Shown here: positions 16,837-24,539 of the stretch, piece by piece
How the letters are laid out: every line of letters begins with the position of its first letter
How positions within the stretch are numbered: the stretch's first letter is position 1
Source: UBA11891 sp965658355
Lineage (GTDB): Bacteria > Bacteroidota > Bacteroidia > Flavobacteriales > Flavobacteriaceae
Direction of reading: 5' to 3'
NCBI GenBank assembly: GCA_965658355.1
Contig: CBFHRX010000004.1
Coordinates: 13,148-77,147 of the forward strand
Length of the DNA stretch: 64,000 nucleotides
Translations under genes and position numbers: made by a program
Notes under the pieces: generated by a model
Seen by the model: the letters and a program-made list of their open reading frames with translations, nothing else
Told to the model about the DNA's origin: nothing
The model's database searches: none

Positions 16837-17772
16837 CTAATACAAAATATCTTTGACCTGCCTCCAGGTAATTAGTTGTATATTTTTGTCTTTAATTAGC
16901 TTTTTAAACGCCTTGTCTTGCAGTATTTTAACATCTAATTCTCTCCAAGCAGCTCCATAATCAGGATGATTACTAGTAATGGCTTTTAACTCTTCAGTAT
17001 CATATCCTAAGTGGACCAATAAAACGTTTAATCCGGGTTTAACATCCCTAATGGCATTCAGATAAAACGTTTTCCAACTTTGATAATCGATGGGGGAGTC
17101 AGCAGCTTTTTGATAAATCTTTTCTGCCCAAACCAATTTAGAGGGCTCAAACTGTGTGGTGTCAATCACCTTGAGAATGTCTCTATATTCCTTTGACAGT
17201 AAAATAGGTAAACGGTGTTCATGACCGACTTCAAAATAGGCTTGTACGATTTCTGGGGTTACTGTAACAGATCCCATATGGGTGTCCAAATGAGTTGGAA
17301 TTAACCCATTCTTACTAGCGTATTTTATTTGAGATTTTAGTTCTCTTTTCACCTCCTCGTAGGTAGCATTTAATCGGACTCCTTCATTTAGTGGATAAAA
17401 GTGTCCTTGTTCATTAAGTAAAGAACCAATTTTATCTTTTGATGAGATTCCAGACCATTTGTAATTTTCCCATTCAGAGGTCAACGTCAAATGCAATCCC
17501 AGGTCATGATTTGGGTTGAGTTTAGCATAATTAGCAACTTCTAAAAACCAAGGGCAGGGCACCATAACACTACCCGAACTAATAATTTTAGACGAAAAGC
17601 CGTCAAAACTTGCACTGTTAACAGAATGCGCAACCCCGATGTCATCTGCATGGATAATCAAAAGCCGAGCGTCTTTTTTGAACCCCAGTTTTTGAGCTAA
17701 ATTTTTTTCCGCTTGAGCAAATCCGGATGCTACAACACATAGTATGGCGGATAACGCGATTAGATTTTTCAT
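16837..17772 (-). CDS. Secreted ChbG/YdjC-like carbohydrate deacetylase
   Basis: Metal-dependent deacetylase fold of the YdjC/ChbG/HpnK family, which removes acetyl groups from N-acetyl sugars such as chitooligosaccharides. The motif LLIIHADDIGVAHSVN (about 38-53) carries the catalytic Asp pair, DLGLHLTLTSEW the metal His, and THLDTHMGSV another metal His. A clear signal peptide (ends near SGFAQ) puts it in the periplasm or outside, while classical ChbG is cytoplasmic. It is monocistronic by position. Substrate not determined. Confidence 0.85.
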   Translation of the reverse strand: MKNLIALSAILCVVASGFAQAEKNLAQKLGFKKDARLLIIHADDIGVAHSVNSASFDGFSSKIISSGSVMVPCPWFLEVANYAKLNPNHDLGLHLTLTSEWENYKWSGISSKDKIGSLLNEQGHFYPLNEGVRLNATYEEVKRELKSQIKYASKNGLIPTHLDTHMGSVTVTPEIVQAYFEVGHEHRLPILLSKEYRDILKVIDTTQFEPSKLVWAEKIYQKAADSPIDYQSWKTFYLNAIRDVKPGLNVLLVHLGYDTEELKAITSNHPDYGAAWRELDVKILQDKAFKKLIKDKNIQLITWRQVKDILY

Positions 17773-17840
17773 GGATTGAACAGTTTCCTATTAAAACTAC
17801 AAAAAAGCAAACTGTATGTAAAGGGATGTCTATTGAGACG

Positions 17841-18188
17841 TTATTTCTTTATGTTTAGGCTTTTCAAAAATATAATTGAATTTATACACATGTATAAAAA
17901 GGCTGGGCTGGACTGAATGACGCTGTCATGTATTACGATTCTTGTTATAAAAGCACCGATCATCATTATCGAAAGTACTGCAGCACTATACTGTTTCAAT
18001 CGGATATTATAAAAACCCAAAAACAATCCTATGCCCGCCAATAGCTGTGACAGGGCTATTAAAGTTCGATATTCTGAAAATCCATAACGAATAAATTCTT
18101 CTTCATAAAAAGGATCCAGCAGGGTAATGACCCCATACAGTAAGTGCGAGCCTGCCGAAAAGAATTGTAAAAGCTTGTAAATCACCAC
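17841..18188 (-). CDS. Small four-helix membrane protein (DoxX-like)
   Basis: 115 aa, nearly all in four hydrophobic helices (about 5-25, 42-62, 68-88 and 92-110), with the tail SLNIKK. This size and layout resemble DoxX/DUF4345-type small membrane proteins of unknown role. The match is only by layout. It lies between the deacetylase and a decayed regulator gene. Confidence 0.55.
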   Translation of the reverse strand: MVIYKLLQFFSAGSHLLYGVITLLDPFYEEEFIRYGFSEYRTLIALSQLLAGIGLFLGFYNIRLKQYSAAVLSIMMIGAFITRIVIHDSVIQSSPAFLYMCINSIIFLKSLNIKK

Positions 18189-18317
18189 GCGAAACTAGAC
18201 TATCCTATCTGATATACAATTATTCGTAGATGATTTTTCTATAATAAATGAATAACTGTCTTTAAAAACACACTAGTAATCTTCCCCTCCTTTACCCTTT
18301 AGATATACTGTGAAATT

Positions 18318-18557
18318 CTATACTAAGCTATCAGCTGCATAGAACATGACTTCCAAAAGCATAAATTGTAAAGGAGCGTAATTTTTATAGAGGTTTATAC
18401 AGATGTGTTTTTTAAGTGTTCTGGAAACTACTTCTCTAGAACTTGCTATGTCTTTTGCCACCTCTTTATTTGTTTTGTTTAAAACAACATATCCAGATTT
18501 ATCCGTATAACTTTTCAAATAGAATAACAATCGGTCTTCGATCTTCTTAAAACTCAA
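18318..18557 (-). pseudogene. Crp/Fnr-family regulator remnant (HTH domain only)
   Basis: 79 codons from a TTG at 18557. EDRLLFYLKSY, NKTNKEVAKDIASSREVVSR and TLKK match the hinge helix and winged-helix recognition helix of Crp/Fnr regulators. The whole cyclic-nucleotide-binding-like N-terminal domain (about 150 residues) is absent: an in-frame TGA lies seven codons before the TTG. After TLKK the usual wing is replaced by unrelated residues (HICINLYKNY), suggesting a deletion or frameshift. The remaining peptide is unlikely to be functional. Confidence 0.7.
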
Positions 18558-18712
18558 CTCCTCAATTGTTTCAGTTCAAACCCTTACCAAACAAGTTATC
18601 TCACTGACTAAATCTAAGTTTACTATGAGGCGGTTTTAGAAGGTATTGTTTGAAGGTTTTCAGATTGTTTTTTGATACAAATCCAAATATTGTTTCTATA
18701 TTAAAAACCTTT

Positions 18713-18725
18713 AACCATAAATCAA
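18713..18725 (+). promoter_or_regulatory. Leader motif AACCATAAATCAA
   Basis: Copy of a recurrent leader element, ending 5 nt before the ATG at 18731. It sits where an SD would sit but has no SD-like sequence. Other copies: 19826, 21210, 28009 and, on the minus strand, 29659-29671. Confidence 0.55.
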
Positions 18726-18730
18726 TTTAA

Positions 18731-19108
18731 ATGAAAATCAAAACACTATTAACCTCATTTGGACTCCTAAACATAGCTCAAGGAGCCTTTATGTTTTTTA
18801 ATGGAAGACAATTAACAGAAGGTGTATTTCTTGGCGCAAGTGAAGAAGCCTTATTAGTAGGGGAACAAATGCATATGCCTTTGGGAGCCTCTTTCATAGG
18901 CGTAGGGTTTATACTCTTTATTTGTAAAGATATAACATTAGAAGCTTCAAAAAAATTACTGTTCGCATATGCAGTATTCATTGGATTTGCATTATTACAA
19001 GCACTCTATAATCATTTATTAGGGAACCATAGTGCACCTCCTCCTATCATAATTACAAATTTAATTTTAGCGACTTTAAGTCTGTACGGCTATAAAAAAG
19101 GAGTCTAG
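18731..19108 (+). CDS. Small four-helix membrane protein of unknown function
   Basis: 125 aa with hydrophobic stretches at about 4-22, 50-66, 76-94 and 104-121, and a conserved-looking NHSAPPPIIITNLILA before the last helix. The gene at 20713 has the same layout, including a similar His-x-PP turn (HPPLAIMALTLIP), so the two may be distant paralogues. Own leader motif and own terminator (19142-19173) make it monocistronic. Function not known. Confidence 0.65.
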   Translation: MKIKTLLTSFGLLNIAQGAFMFFNGRQLTEGVFLGASEEALLVGEQMHMPLGASFIGVGFILFICKDITLEASKKLLFAYAVFIGFALLQALYNHLLGNHSAPPPIIITNLILATLSLYGYKKGV

Positions 19109-19141
19109 AATAAAATTATAACAGCGCAAATAACAGAGATA

Positions 19142-19173
19142 AAACCCTCCTAAATGGAGGGTTTTCTTTTTTG
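19142..19173 (+). terminator. Terminator of the 18731 gene
   Basis: AAACCCTCC-TAAAT-GGAGGGTTT stem followed by TCTTTTTT. The same stem type recurs at 20611 and 21769. Confidence 0.85.
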
Positions 19174-19231
19174 GTCTGTAGTATTGAAAGCCTTAGATTT
19201 AGAATTCAAATAACAATACAACTAAGTAGTT

Positions 19232-19699
19232 ATGGATTCTAAATGGCGCTTTCTAATTGAATTAATAAGTTCAATTGCGATTCTCATTTCGTTACTTTTT
19301 TTGGGGATAGAGACCCGTCAAAGCAATCTCCTTGCCAAAGCAACTGTTCGACAAACCATCAACGATAACGACATCGAATTTTTAGAAACCTATTTAGACG
19401 CAAGTACTCTTCCAATTGCCAATCATAAGCTTGCAACAGGAGAAGAACTATCTGCCTATGAGATCCAACAAATAATATGGCAACAGCATATTAATTTTAG
19501 AATTTTTGACAATGGTTATTATCAGTTTCAAAACGGCCTATTGGATAAAGAAGAATGGTTAAAATACAAATCTATAATAACGACCCTTCTACAAACAAAC
19601 CCTTATGTAACGACCATGTGGAATCAATATGGAGATAATTTTAGCCACTCTTTTCAAATGCAAATAGCAGCTATAAAAAGCGAAGTACAGCGCGACTAA
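19232..19699 (+). CDS. Single-TM protein of unknown function
   Basis: 155 aa. One N-terminal TM helix (ELISSIAILISLLFLGIETR, about 10-29) precedes a helical, polar domain with WQQHINFRIFDNGYYQFQNG in the middle. This N-terminal pattern (TM, then GIETRQS) recurs in a family of uncharacterised proteins of marine bacteria. No leader motif here: the start follows an unremarkable AT-rich stretch. Function unknown. Confidence 0.65.
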   Translation: MDSKWRFLIELISSIAILISLLFLGIETRQSNLLAKATVRQTINDNDIEFLETYLDASTLPIANHKLATGEELSAYEIQQIIWQQHINFRIFDNGYYQFQNGLLDKEEWLKYKSIITTLLQTNPYVTTMWNQYGDNFSHSFQMQIAAIKSEVQRD

Positions 19700-19825
19700 A
19701 AACGAAGCTCTTCAGGAGTTGATTTTATTACAAAAGTATTGGTCACAATAAGTTTAACACCTTATAAAAAGAGTTTAGAATTTCTATTTTATAACTAGAA
19801 GCTTCTTAGTATATTGTAATCTATT

Positions 19826-19837
19826 AACCATAAACCA
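19826..19837 (+). promoter_or_regulatory. Leader motif AACCATAAACCA
   Basis: Copy of the recurrent leader element, ending 6 nt before the ATG at 19844. Confidence 0.55.
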
Positions 19838-19843
19838 TTTAAA

Positions 19844-20596
19844 ATGAAAAAAAGTGTATTCACGATCTTCTTATTGGCAACTGCTGTCGTTGGGCATAGT
19901 CAAATAGTTCGCTCATGGAATTGGACCCCCAATCAAGGGCAATGGGAAGAATTTGAAAAAGCAGTTGGCGAAAAAACTAAAAAGTTTAATTCCTCCAAAA
20001 GCGATCCCCAAATGTTCACATTTCGAATTGGTTCCGGAAATGAAACAGGCAACTACTGGCGAATCAGAATCGAAAATGAGCTTAAGGATTTTGACAAAAA
20101 AGAAAATCCTAATGGAATGAAAGCCATGCAAAACAACGCCGCTAAATACGGAAGAATGACCAGTACTGCTTGGTGGAATGTCGTCAAAAGTGCGTCCTAT
20201 TGGCCAGAGGGAGATAACAACACGAAAAAACCCTTAAAAAGATATTTTATGTTCAATTACGACGGAGAGAAAGATGCTGATTTTTGGGCCTTTAGATATA
20301 AGGTTCGTGGGGCCATCGAGCAGTCAGGTGCTGATATAAATATAACAACACTACGTTGTAATGCCGGCTGTCAAGGCAATCAAGTGATGGTGATTTTTAG
20401 TCACTCAAATTTTGAAGATATGCAAAATGACAATGGCCCGGAATGGAAAAAGGTATACGACAAGTACAACGAACTATACGGTGTTAAATACGAAGCGGAT
20501 CTAAGAGAATTCCAAAGTTCATTTACCCTAGGTGGGTTTGGAAGATATACAGGCACAATGCTGTTTAAACCAGAGATGAGTTCTCCTCAAAACTAA
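19844..20596 (+). CDS. Secreted two-domain protein with C-x-x-G-C motif, function unknown
   Basis: 250 aa with a signal peptide (ends near GHSQ, about residue 20). The mature part looks like two similar alpha+beta halves: aromatic-rich N half (YWRIRIENELKDFDKK) and C half (RYFMFNYDGEKDADFWAFR). The C half has LRCNAGCQGNQVMVIFSHSN, then KVYDKYNELYG and a C-terminal PEMSS. The product of 28171-28905 shares the Cys motif, the H-x-N-x-E stretch, KYNELFG and RPEMSS, so they are paralogues. Repeated halves suggest a dimeric-barrel fold, which is inference. Own leader and terminator. Confidence 0.7.
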   Translation: MKKSVFTIFLLATAVVGHSQIVRSWNWTPNQGQWEEFEKAVGEKTKKFNSSKSDPQMFTFRIGSGNETGNYWRIRIENELKDFDKKENPNGMKAMQNNAAKYGRMTSTAWWNVVKSASYWPEGDNNTKKPLKRYFMFNYDGEKDADFWAFRYKVRGAIEQSGADINITTLRCNAGCQGNQVMVIFSHSNFEDMQNDNGPEWKKVYDKYNELYGVKYEADLREFQSSFTLGGFGRYTGTMLFKPEMSSPQN

Positions 20597-20610
20597 GAGT
20601 ACTCATAAAC

Positions 20611-20640
20611 GAACCCTCCATAGTGGAGGGTTCTCTATTT
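20611..20640 (+). terminator. Terminator of the 19844 gene
   Basis: GAACCCTCCA-TAG-TGGAGGGTTC hairpin followed by TCTATTT. Confidence 0.8.
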
Positions 20641-20712
20641 CAGCATGCTTTTAATTCGATTTGTTTCGACACTTCTGAAGATCAAATAAAAACGAACATT
20701 AAACCAATTAAA

Positions 20713-21135
20713 ATGAAAAACTTTAAAACCATATTGATAATAACCCTAATTCTTGACCTTCTTCAATTTATTCCGTTAGTGCTTCCTCAATTGGGGAGCG
20801 AGATGAAAGATCAGATGATTAGCGACCTTAATATCGAGGGTTTGGCAACTAGTACAGCCGGACAAGAAGTACTTGACATAATGCTCTATATCTTTGGATT
20901 TGTTTTTTTAGGCACCATACTTTCGGTTTTGTATACACTTCGATTAAAAACAAAAGAAGGATTAAAAGCAGCCACTTTTATATTGTTTTTAGTCCACCTT
21001 TTTTGGACGTTACCTGATTTTGTAACCCTTTTATCAGGAGGTGCTGCTCACCCCCCTTTAGCCATTATGGCACTCACTTTGATTCCTGTTGCGGGCTTGT
21101 TATATGTGTCCCAAAAAGGGGAACTCAAAATCTAG
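20713..21135 (+). CDS. Small four-helix membrane protein
   Basis: 140 aa from the ATG at 20713. An upstream in-frame ATG at 20623 would start inside the preceding terminator and adds 30 unlikely residues, so it is rejected. Hydrophobic segments lie at about 6-26, 58-76, 86-104 and 112-132. The start is preceded by ATTAAACCAATTAAA, a weaker version of the leader motif. Similar in layout to the gene at 18731. No function assigned. Confidence 0.65.
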   Translation: MKNFKTILIITLILDLLQFIPLVLPQLGSEMKDQMISDLNIEGLATSTAGQEVLDIMLYIFGFVFLGTILSVLYTLRLKTKEGLKAATFILFLVHLFWTLPDFVTLLSGGAAHPPLAIMALTLIPVAGLLYVSQKGELKI

Positions 21136-21209
21136 TAGTAGAAAGATTTATACAGATCTATTTTTATAATTAGCACAAGCAAAGACTTCTTTGTAGCTTA
21201 TAACTCATT

Positions 21210-21222
21210 AACCATAAATCAA
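21210..21222 (+). promoter_or_regulatory. Leader motif AACCATAAATCAA
   Basis: Copy of the recurrent leader element, ending 5 nt before the ATG at 21228. Confidence 0.55.
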
Positions 21223-21227
21223 GTAAA

Positions 21228-21755
21228 ATGAAAAATGTCATACTATCAATTTTTGTAGTAGCTCTGGTTGGTTGCCAACCACAAGCCGAAAAAAAAGCAG
21301 CACCCAACATGGAATTTGGCGGGTGGAGTGGTACTTCAGATGATCACAGTAAAGAGTCATTAATGGCTCGTGAATTCAACGATTATTATACGGGGAATGA
21401 TTTTCAAAAAGGCGCCTATATGATCTCTGATGAAGCGGATGAATTTTATTTTAACAGTGTGAAAGTTTCGAAACAAGGATGGCTTGACGGAGCTTCCTCT
21501 CATCACGATTATTTTGACGCTATATCAAATAACAAAATTCAGCCGTATAATTTGACAACAACAACCTATGACAACGGTCAAGTTTGGACGCTTTGTTGGT
21601 TTATTTGGACGGGCACAGGAAAATATACGGGTACAGAAGCACAAACTTTTGTACACTATGCTTTCCGATGGGAAGGAGATAAAATAACAGCAGCCTATCA
21701 TTTCTTTGACCCTACCTTGATAAACAATGAAATTGCGGCAGCAATAGCACAATAA
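21228..21755 (+). CDS. SnoaL/NTF2-like lipoprotein
   Basis: 175 aa. Lipoprotein signal with lipobox VALVGC (Cys16). The mature domain has the cone-fold pattern of NTF2-like proteins: helix MAREFNDYYTGND, VKVSKQGWLDGASSHHDYFD, then strands VWTLCWFIWTGTGKYTG and FVHYAFRWEGDKITAAYHFFD. Such domains bind small ligands or act as simple isomerases; here the role is unknown. It has its own leader motif and terminator, closing the series of small independent genes that starts at 18731. Confidence 0.75.
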   Translation: MKNVILSIFVVALVGCQPQAEKKAAPNMEFGGWSGTSDDHSKESLMAREFNDYYTGNDFQKGAYMISDEADEFYFNSVKVSKQGWLDGASSHHDYFDAISNNKIQPYNLTTTTYDNGQVWTLCWFIWTGTGKYTGTEAQTFVHYAFRWEGDKITAAYHFFDPTLINNEIAAAIAQ

Positions 21756-21768
21756 AAACAAATAAAGT

Positions 21769-21794
21769 AACCCTCCCTAGTGGAGGGTTTTTTC
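21769..21794 (+). terminator. Terminator of the 21228 gene
   Basis: AACCCTCC-CTAGT-GGAGGGTT stem followed by TTTT. Confidence 0.85.
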
Positions 21795-21926
21795 GATTGC
21801 AGGCTGTATTTTTAATGACCAAATCAGTAAGGCATTAGGGGGATTCTGATAAAAAACTACTTTTTGTTGACGTTTTCTTAATAATTCGTTTTCAATAAGT
21901 TACACTAGACCCAAAGCTTTTTGGTT

Positions 21927-21934
21927 TAGATTTG
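21927..21934 (+). promoter_or_regulatory. -7 box of the LpxH-like gene
   Basis: TAGATTTG matches TAnnTTTG and ends 6 nt before the ATG at 21940, implying a very short or absent leader. No good -33 box. Confidence 0.4.
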
Positions 21935-21939
21935 GTAAC

Positions 21940-22776
21940 ATGAAAAATTCTAGACCTTTAGATTTGGTAGTCATTTCCGATGTCCATTTGGGCACCTATG
22001 GATGTCAGGCGAAAGAATTGCTAAAATACTTAAAGTCAATAGATCCTAAAGTGGTCATCCTTAATGGAGATATCATCGATATTTGGCAGTTTAACAAACG
22101 CTATTTTCCCAAGCCTCACATGAAAGTGATTAAGTATCTACTAAAATGGATTGTAGAGGGAAAAGAGATTCATTATTTAACGGGCAATCACGATGAAATG
22201 TTCCGAAAGTTTAAAGACTTTGAGTTGGGGAATTTCAAAATCTCTAATAAAATTGTCTTAGAGCTAGACGGGAAAAAAGCCTGGTTTTTTCACGGAGATG
22301 TTTTTGATGTCACCATGCAATATTCAAAATGGTTAACACGCCTCGGAGGCATAGGCTATGACTTTTTAATCCTTTTGAACAGCGGTATCAATTTTATTCT
22401 CAACACACTAGGAAGAAACAAGCTGTCCCTATCAAAAATGATAAAAAACAGCATCAAAGGAGCCGTTAAATACATCAACCGCTTTGAAGAAACAGCCGTC
22501 GACATTGCTTCTTCAAATGGGTTTTCATATGTTGTTTGTGGGCATATTCACCACCCTAACATCAAAGAGTATCAGGCAGGAAAAGATAAGGTGACCTACC
22601 TCAATTCTGGGGATTGGATTGAAAACTTAACGGCCTTAGAATACCACCATAAAAAATGGTCTATTTATAAATACGACAACATCGGGAATGACGAAAACGG
22701 AATTCATGAAGTAGATAAATCCAACAAGGAACTTTTCAATGAAATGCTTGTTGAATTTCAAATGATGAAGAATTAA
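21940..22776 (+). CDS. LpxH-like calcineurin-type metallophosphoesterase
   Basis: Two-metal phosphoesterase related to UDP-2,3-diacylglucosamine hydrolase of lipid A synthesis. Motifs in order: ISDVHLG (about 11-17), NGDIIDIWQF, TGNHDEMF, WFFHGDVFD and GHIHHPN, giving the full Asp-His/Asp/Asn-His/His/His set. A hydrophobic-helix insertion (about 140-165) could contact membranes. At 278 aa it is slightly longer than LpxH. The downstream glycosyltransferase gene overlaps its stop by one base, so they act together, perhaps on an envelope glycolipid. The precise substrate is uncertain. Confidence 0.85.
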   Translation: MKNSRPLDLVVISDVHLGTYGCQAKELLKYLKSIDPKVVILNGDIIDIWQFNKRYFPKPHMKVIKYLLKWIVEGKEIHYLTGNHDEMFRKFKDFELGNFKISNKIVLELDGKKAWFFHGDVFDVTMQYSKWLTRLGGIGYDFLILLNSGINFILNTLGRNKLSLSKMIKNSIKGAVKYINRFEETAVDIASSNGFSYVVCGHIHHPNIKEYQAGKDKVTYLNSGDWIENLTALEYHHKKWSIYKYDNIGNDENGIHEVDKSNKELFNEMLVEFQMMKN

Positions 22777-23795
22777 TGAAGGTTTTATACGCTATTCAAT
22801 CTACAGGAAACGGTCATATAAGTAGGGCTAAAGAAATCATTCCTTATTTGGAGCGCCGTTTCCAGTTTGACATTATGCTGAGTGGCCCAAAAAACGAACT
22901 TGATTTGGGCTATCCTATCAAATATCATTTTAAAGGCGTAACGTTTTTTTACGATAAAAAGGGAGCTATAAACTGGCCAAAAACAGTTTTCAAAAACAAT
23001 ATACTTCAGTTTGCAAAAGATGTTTTTTCACTTCGCGTTCAGGAGTATGATTTAATACTGACTGATTTTGAACCTATTTCTGCTTGGGCGTGCAAACTCA
23101 GAGGAGTTCTTTCTTTTGGTGTGAGCAACCAAATCTCTTTGTGGCAAAAAAAAGTGCCAAAGCCCAAAAAAAGGTTTCGCGTCTCTGTAAAATACCTTCG
23201 GAATTTTGCCCCCACAAAGCTGGAATATGGCATCCATTATGAGCAGTTTAACAAGCGTATTTTTTTACCGATCATTCGTTCCAAAATTAAAGCACTTAAA
23301 ACCACAAAAGGGGGCGGAATACTGGTTTATTTACCTTCCTATACCCTCGAAAACACCAAGGCTATTTTGTCTTTATATCCAGAGGTTAAGTGGACTGTTT
23401 TTTCCAAAGAAACAAAGGAAACGACAAGCAGTGGATCCCTTACTGTTTGCCCCATTAACGAAGACAACTTTATAGAGAAGTTGGCCCAATGCGATGGGGT
23501 TGTCACCAATGCTGGTTTTGCAACCACTTCGGAGGCTTTGTATCTTGGAAAACCGCTATTTGTGGTTCCGATGCGAGGTCATGTCGAGCAAAATTACAAT
23601 GCCTTTGCCTTACAGAAAATGGGTGTTACAGTAGTCAAAAAACTAAGCGCTCAAAACAGCCAACCGCTCACAAAATGGTTGCAAAACCCGAAAGTGGTTA
23701 AAGTCCCTTTTGATAATGATTTGAATTTATTGGTAGACCAAATTGCACTTGACTATATCAAATGCAAATACACCGGTAAAATGATTTACGGCTAA
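22776..23795 (+). CDS. GT28-like glycosyltransferase family protein
   Basis: 339 aa of the MJ1255/VC2487 type, related to MurG-like GT-B glycosyltransferases. YAIQSTGNGHISRAKEII at the N terminus is the glycine-rich nucleotide-sugar loop; the C half has VVTNAGFATTSEALYLGKPL, the donor-site motif of GT28 proteins, and QNYNAFALQKMGV. No signal peptide. The start ATG overlaps the stop TAA of the LpxH-like gene (TAATG). Probably cytoplasmic-face membrane associated. Donor and acceptor are unknown; the pairing suggests glycolipid synthesis. Confidence 0.82.
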   Translation: MKVLYAIQSTGNGHISRAKEIIPYLERRFQFDIMLSGPKNELDLGYPIKYHFKGVTFFYDKKGAINWPKTVFKNNILQFAKDVFSLRVQEYDLILTDFEPISAWACKLRGVLSFGVSNQISLWQKKVPKPKKRFRVSVKYLRNFAPTKLEYGIHYEQFNKRIFLPIIRSKIKALKTTKGGGILVYLPSYTLENTKAILSLYPEVKWTVFSKETKETTSSGSLTVCPINEDNFIEKLAQCDGVVTNAGFATTSEALYLGKPLFVVPMRGHVEQNYNAFALQKMGVTVVKKLSAQNSQPLTKWLQNPKVVKVPFDNDLNLLVDQIALDYIKCKYTGKMIYG

Positions 23796-23847
23796 TTGCA
23801 GTAAAAGGGAAGGGCTCTATAAAGCGGATTAAAGGCCTATTTCTGAT

Positions 23848-24453
23848 TTAATCTTCTTCTTGAATCTTTATTTTGTACAAGCTTTTAAAGCGTTCTAAAA
23901 GGGTCTTTGCTTCTGATTTTCGAATGGCAATTCGAGACACACATTGTTCGCCCAGATCTTGACTTAGAATAGTGAGGTTTTTTTCTTTTACAATCCGCAT
24001 AACAGCATTCAATAGTTCGTACTCAAAAGTAAGTTGATAGACGACATCTATGGTTCGTGTTACCACAGAGGCTTTTTCAAGTGTTTGTTGAGCAGAGTGT
24101 TTATAAGCTTGTATCAGCCCTCCAACTCCCAACTTTGTACCGCCAAAATAGCGAACGGAAACCACTAAAACATCTGTGAGAGCATGGGTTTGTATTTGCC
24201 CGTAGAGGGGCATTCCAGCGCTGTTATTGGGTTCTCCATCATCACTTACCCGAAATCGGATGCTTTCCTTGCCCAATTGCCAGGCATAACAAAAATGACC
24301 CGCAGAAGGGTGTTGTTTTTTCAAACGAGACAAAATTACTCGTATCTCTTCTTCTTTAGTGATGGGGAAAGCATAGCCGAAAAACTTACTGCCCTTTTCT
24401 TTAAAAAGACTTTCTTCGGTGGCTGCTTTAAGGGTTTTATACGTGTCTTTCAA
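23848..24453 (-). CDS. IMPACT/YigZ family protein
   Basis: 201 aa with the conserved YigZ/UPF0029 core: LFKEKGSKFFGYAFPI (about 16-31), FRVSDDGEPNNSAGMPLYGQI and VSVRYFGGTKLGVGGLIQAYK. Homologues relate to the IMPACT regulator of Gcn2 in eukaryotes; the bacterial role is poorly defined but ribosome-linked. The start is TTG at 24453: an in-frame TAG lies three codons upstream and homologues begin with a similar KDTYKT. A 29-codon ORF overlaps this start. Confidence 0.88.
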   Translation of the reverse strand: MKDTYKTLKAATEESLFKEKGSKFFGYAFPITKEEEIRVILSRLKKQHPSAGHFCYAWQLGKESIRFRVSDDGEPNNSAGMPLYGQIQTHALTDVLVVSVRYFGGTKLGVGGLIQAYKHSAQQTLEKASVVTRTIDVVYQLTFEYELLNAVMRIVKEKNLTILSQDLGEQCVSRIAIRKSEAKTLLERFKSLYKIKIQEED

Positions 24454-24539
24454 AACCTAAAGATGTTGCCTTCAAAACAGTTATCCAATAGCAGTTGTTC
24501 TTTTTCAAGGGCCGATTTTAACCGTTTTATTTCTTCCAT
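24450..24539 (-). CDS. Possible 29-codon coupled ORF between amylase and YigZ genes
   Basis: ATG at 24539, stop TGA at 24450-24452. The product starts MEEIKRLKSALEKEQ and ends CFEGNIFRF. It overlaps the end of the amylase gene by 13 nt and the TTG start of the YigZ gene by 4 nt, so translation could pass from one gene to the next. No family recognised; it could be chance. Counted as a candidate only. Confidence 0.3.
   Translation of the reverse strand: MEEIKRLKSALEKEQLLLDNCFEGNIFRF

Noticed and set aside
20623..20712. 30-residue N-terminal extension of the 20713 gene
   Set aside because: It begins inside the terminator of the preceding gene and the true start at 20713 has a leader-like context.
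18731..21794. Integron gene-cassette array
   Set aside because: The repeated elements are terminator hairpins and leader motifs, not attC sites, and no integrase or attI was seen.
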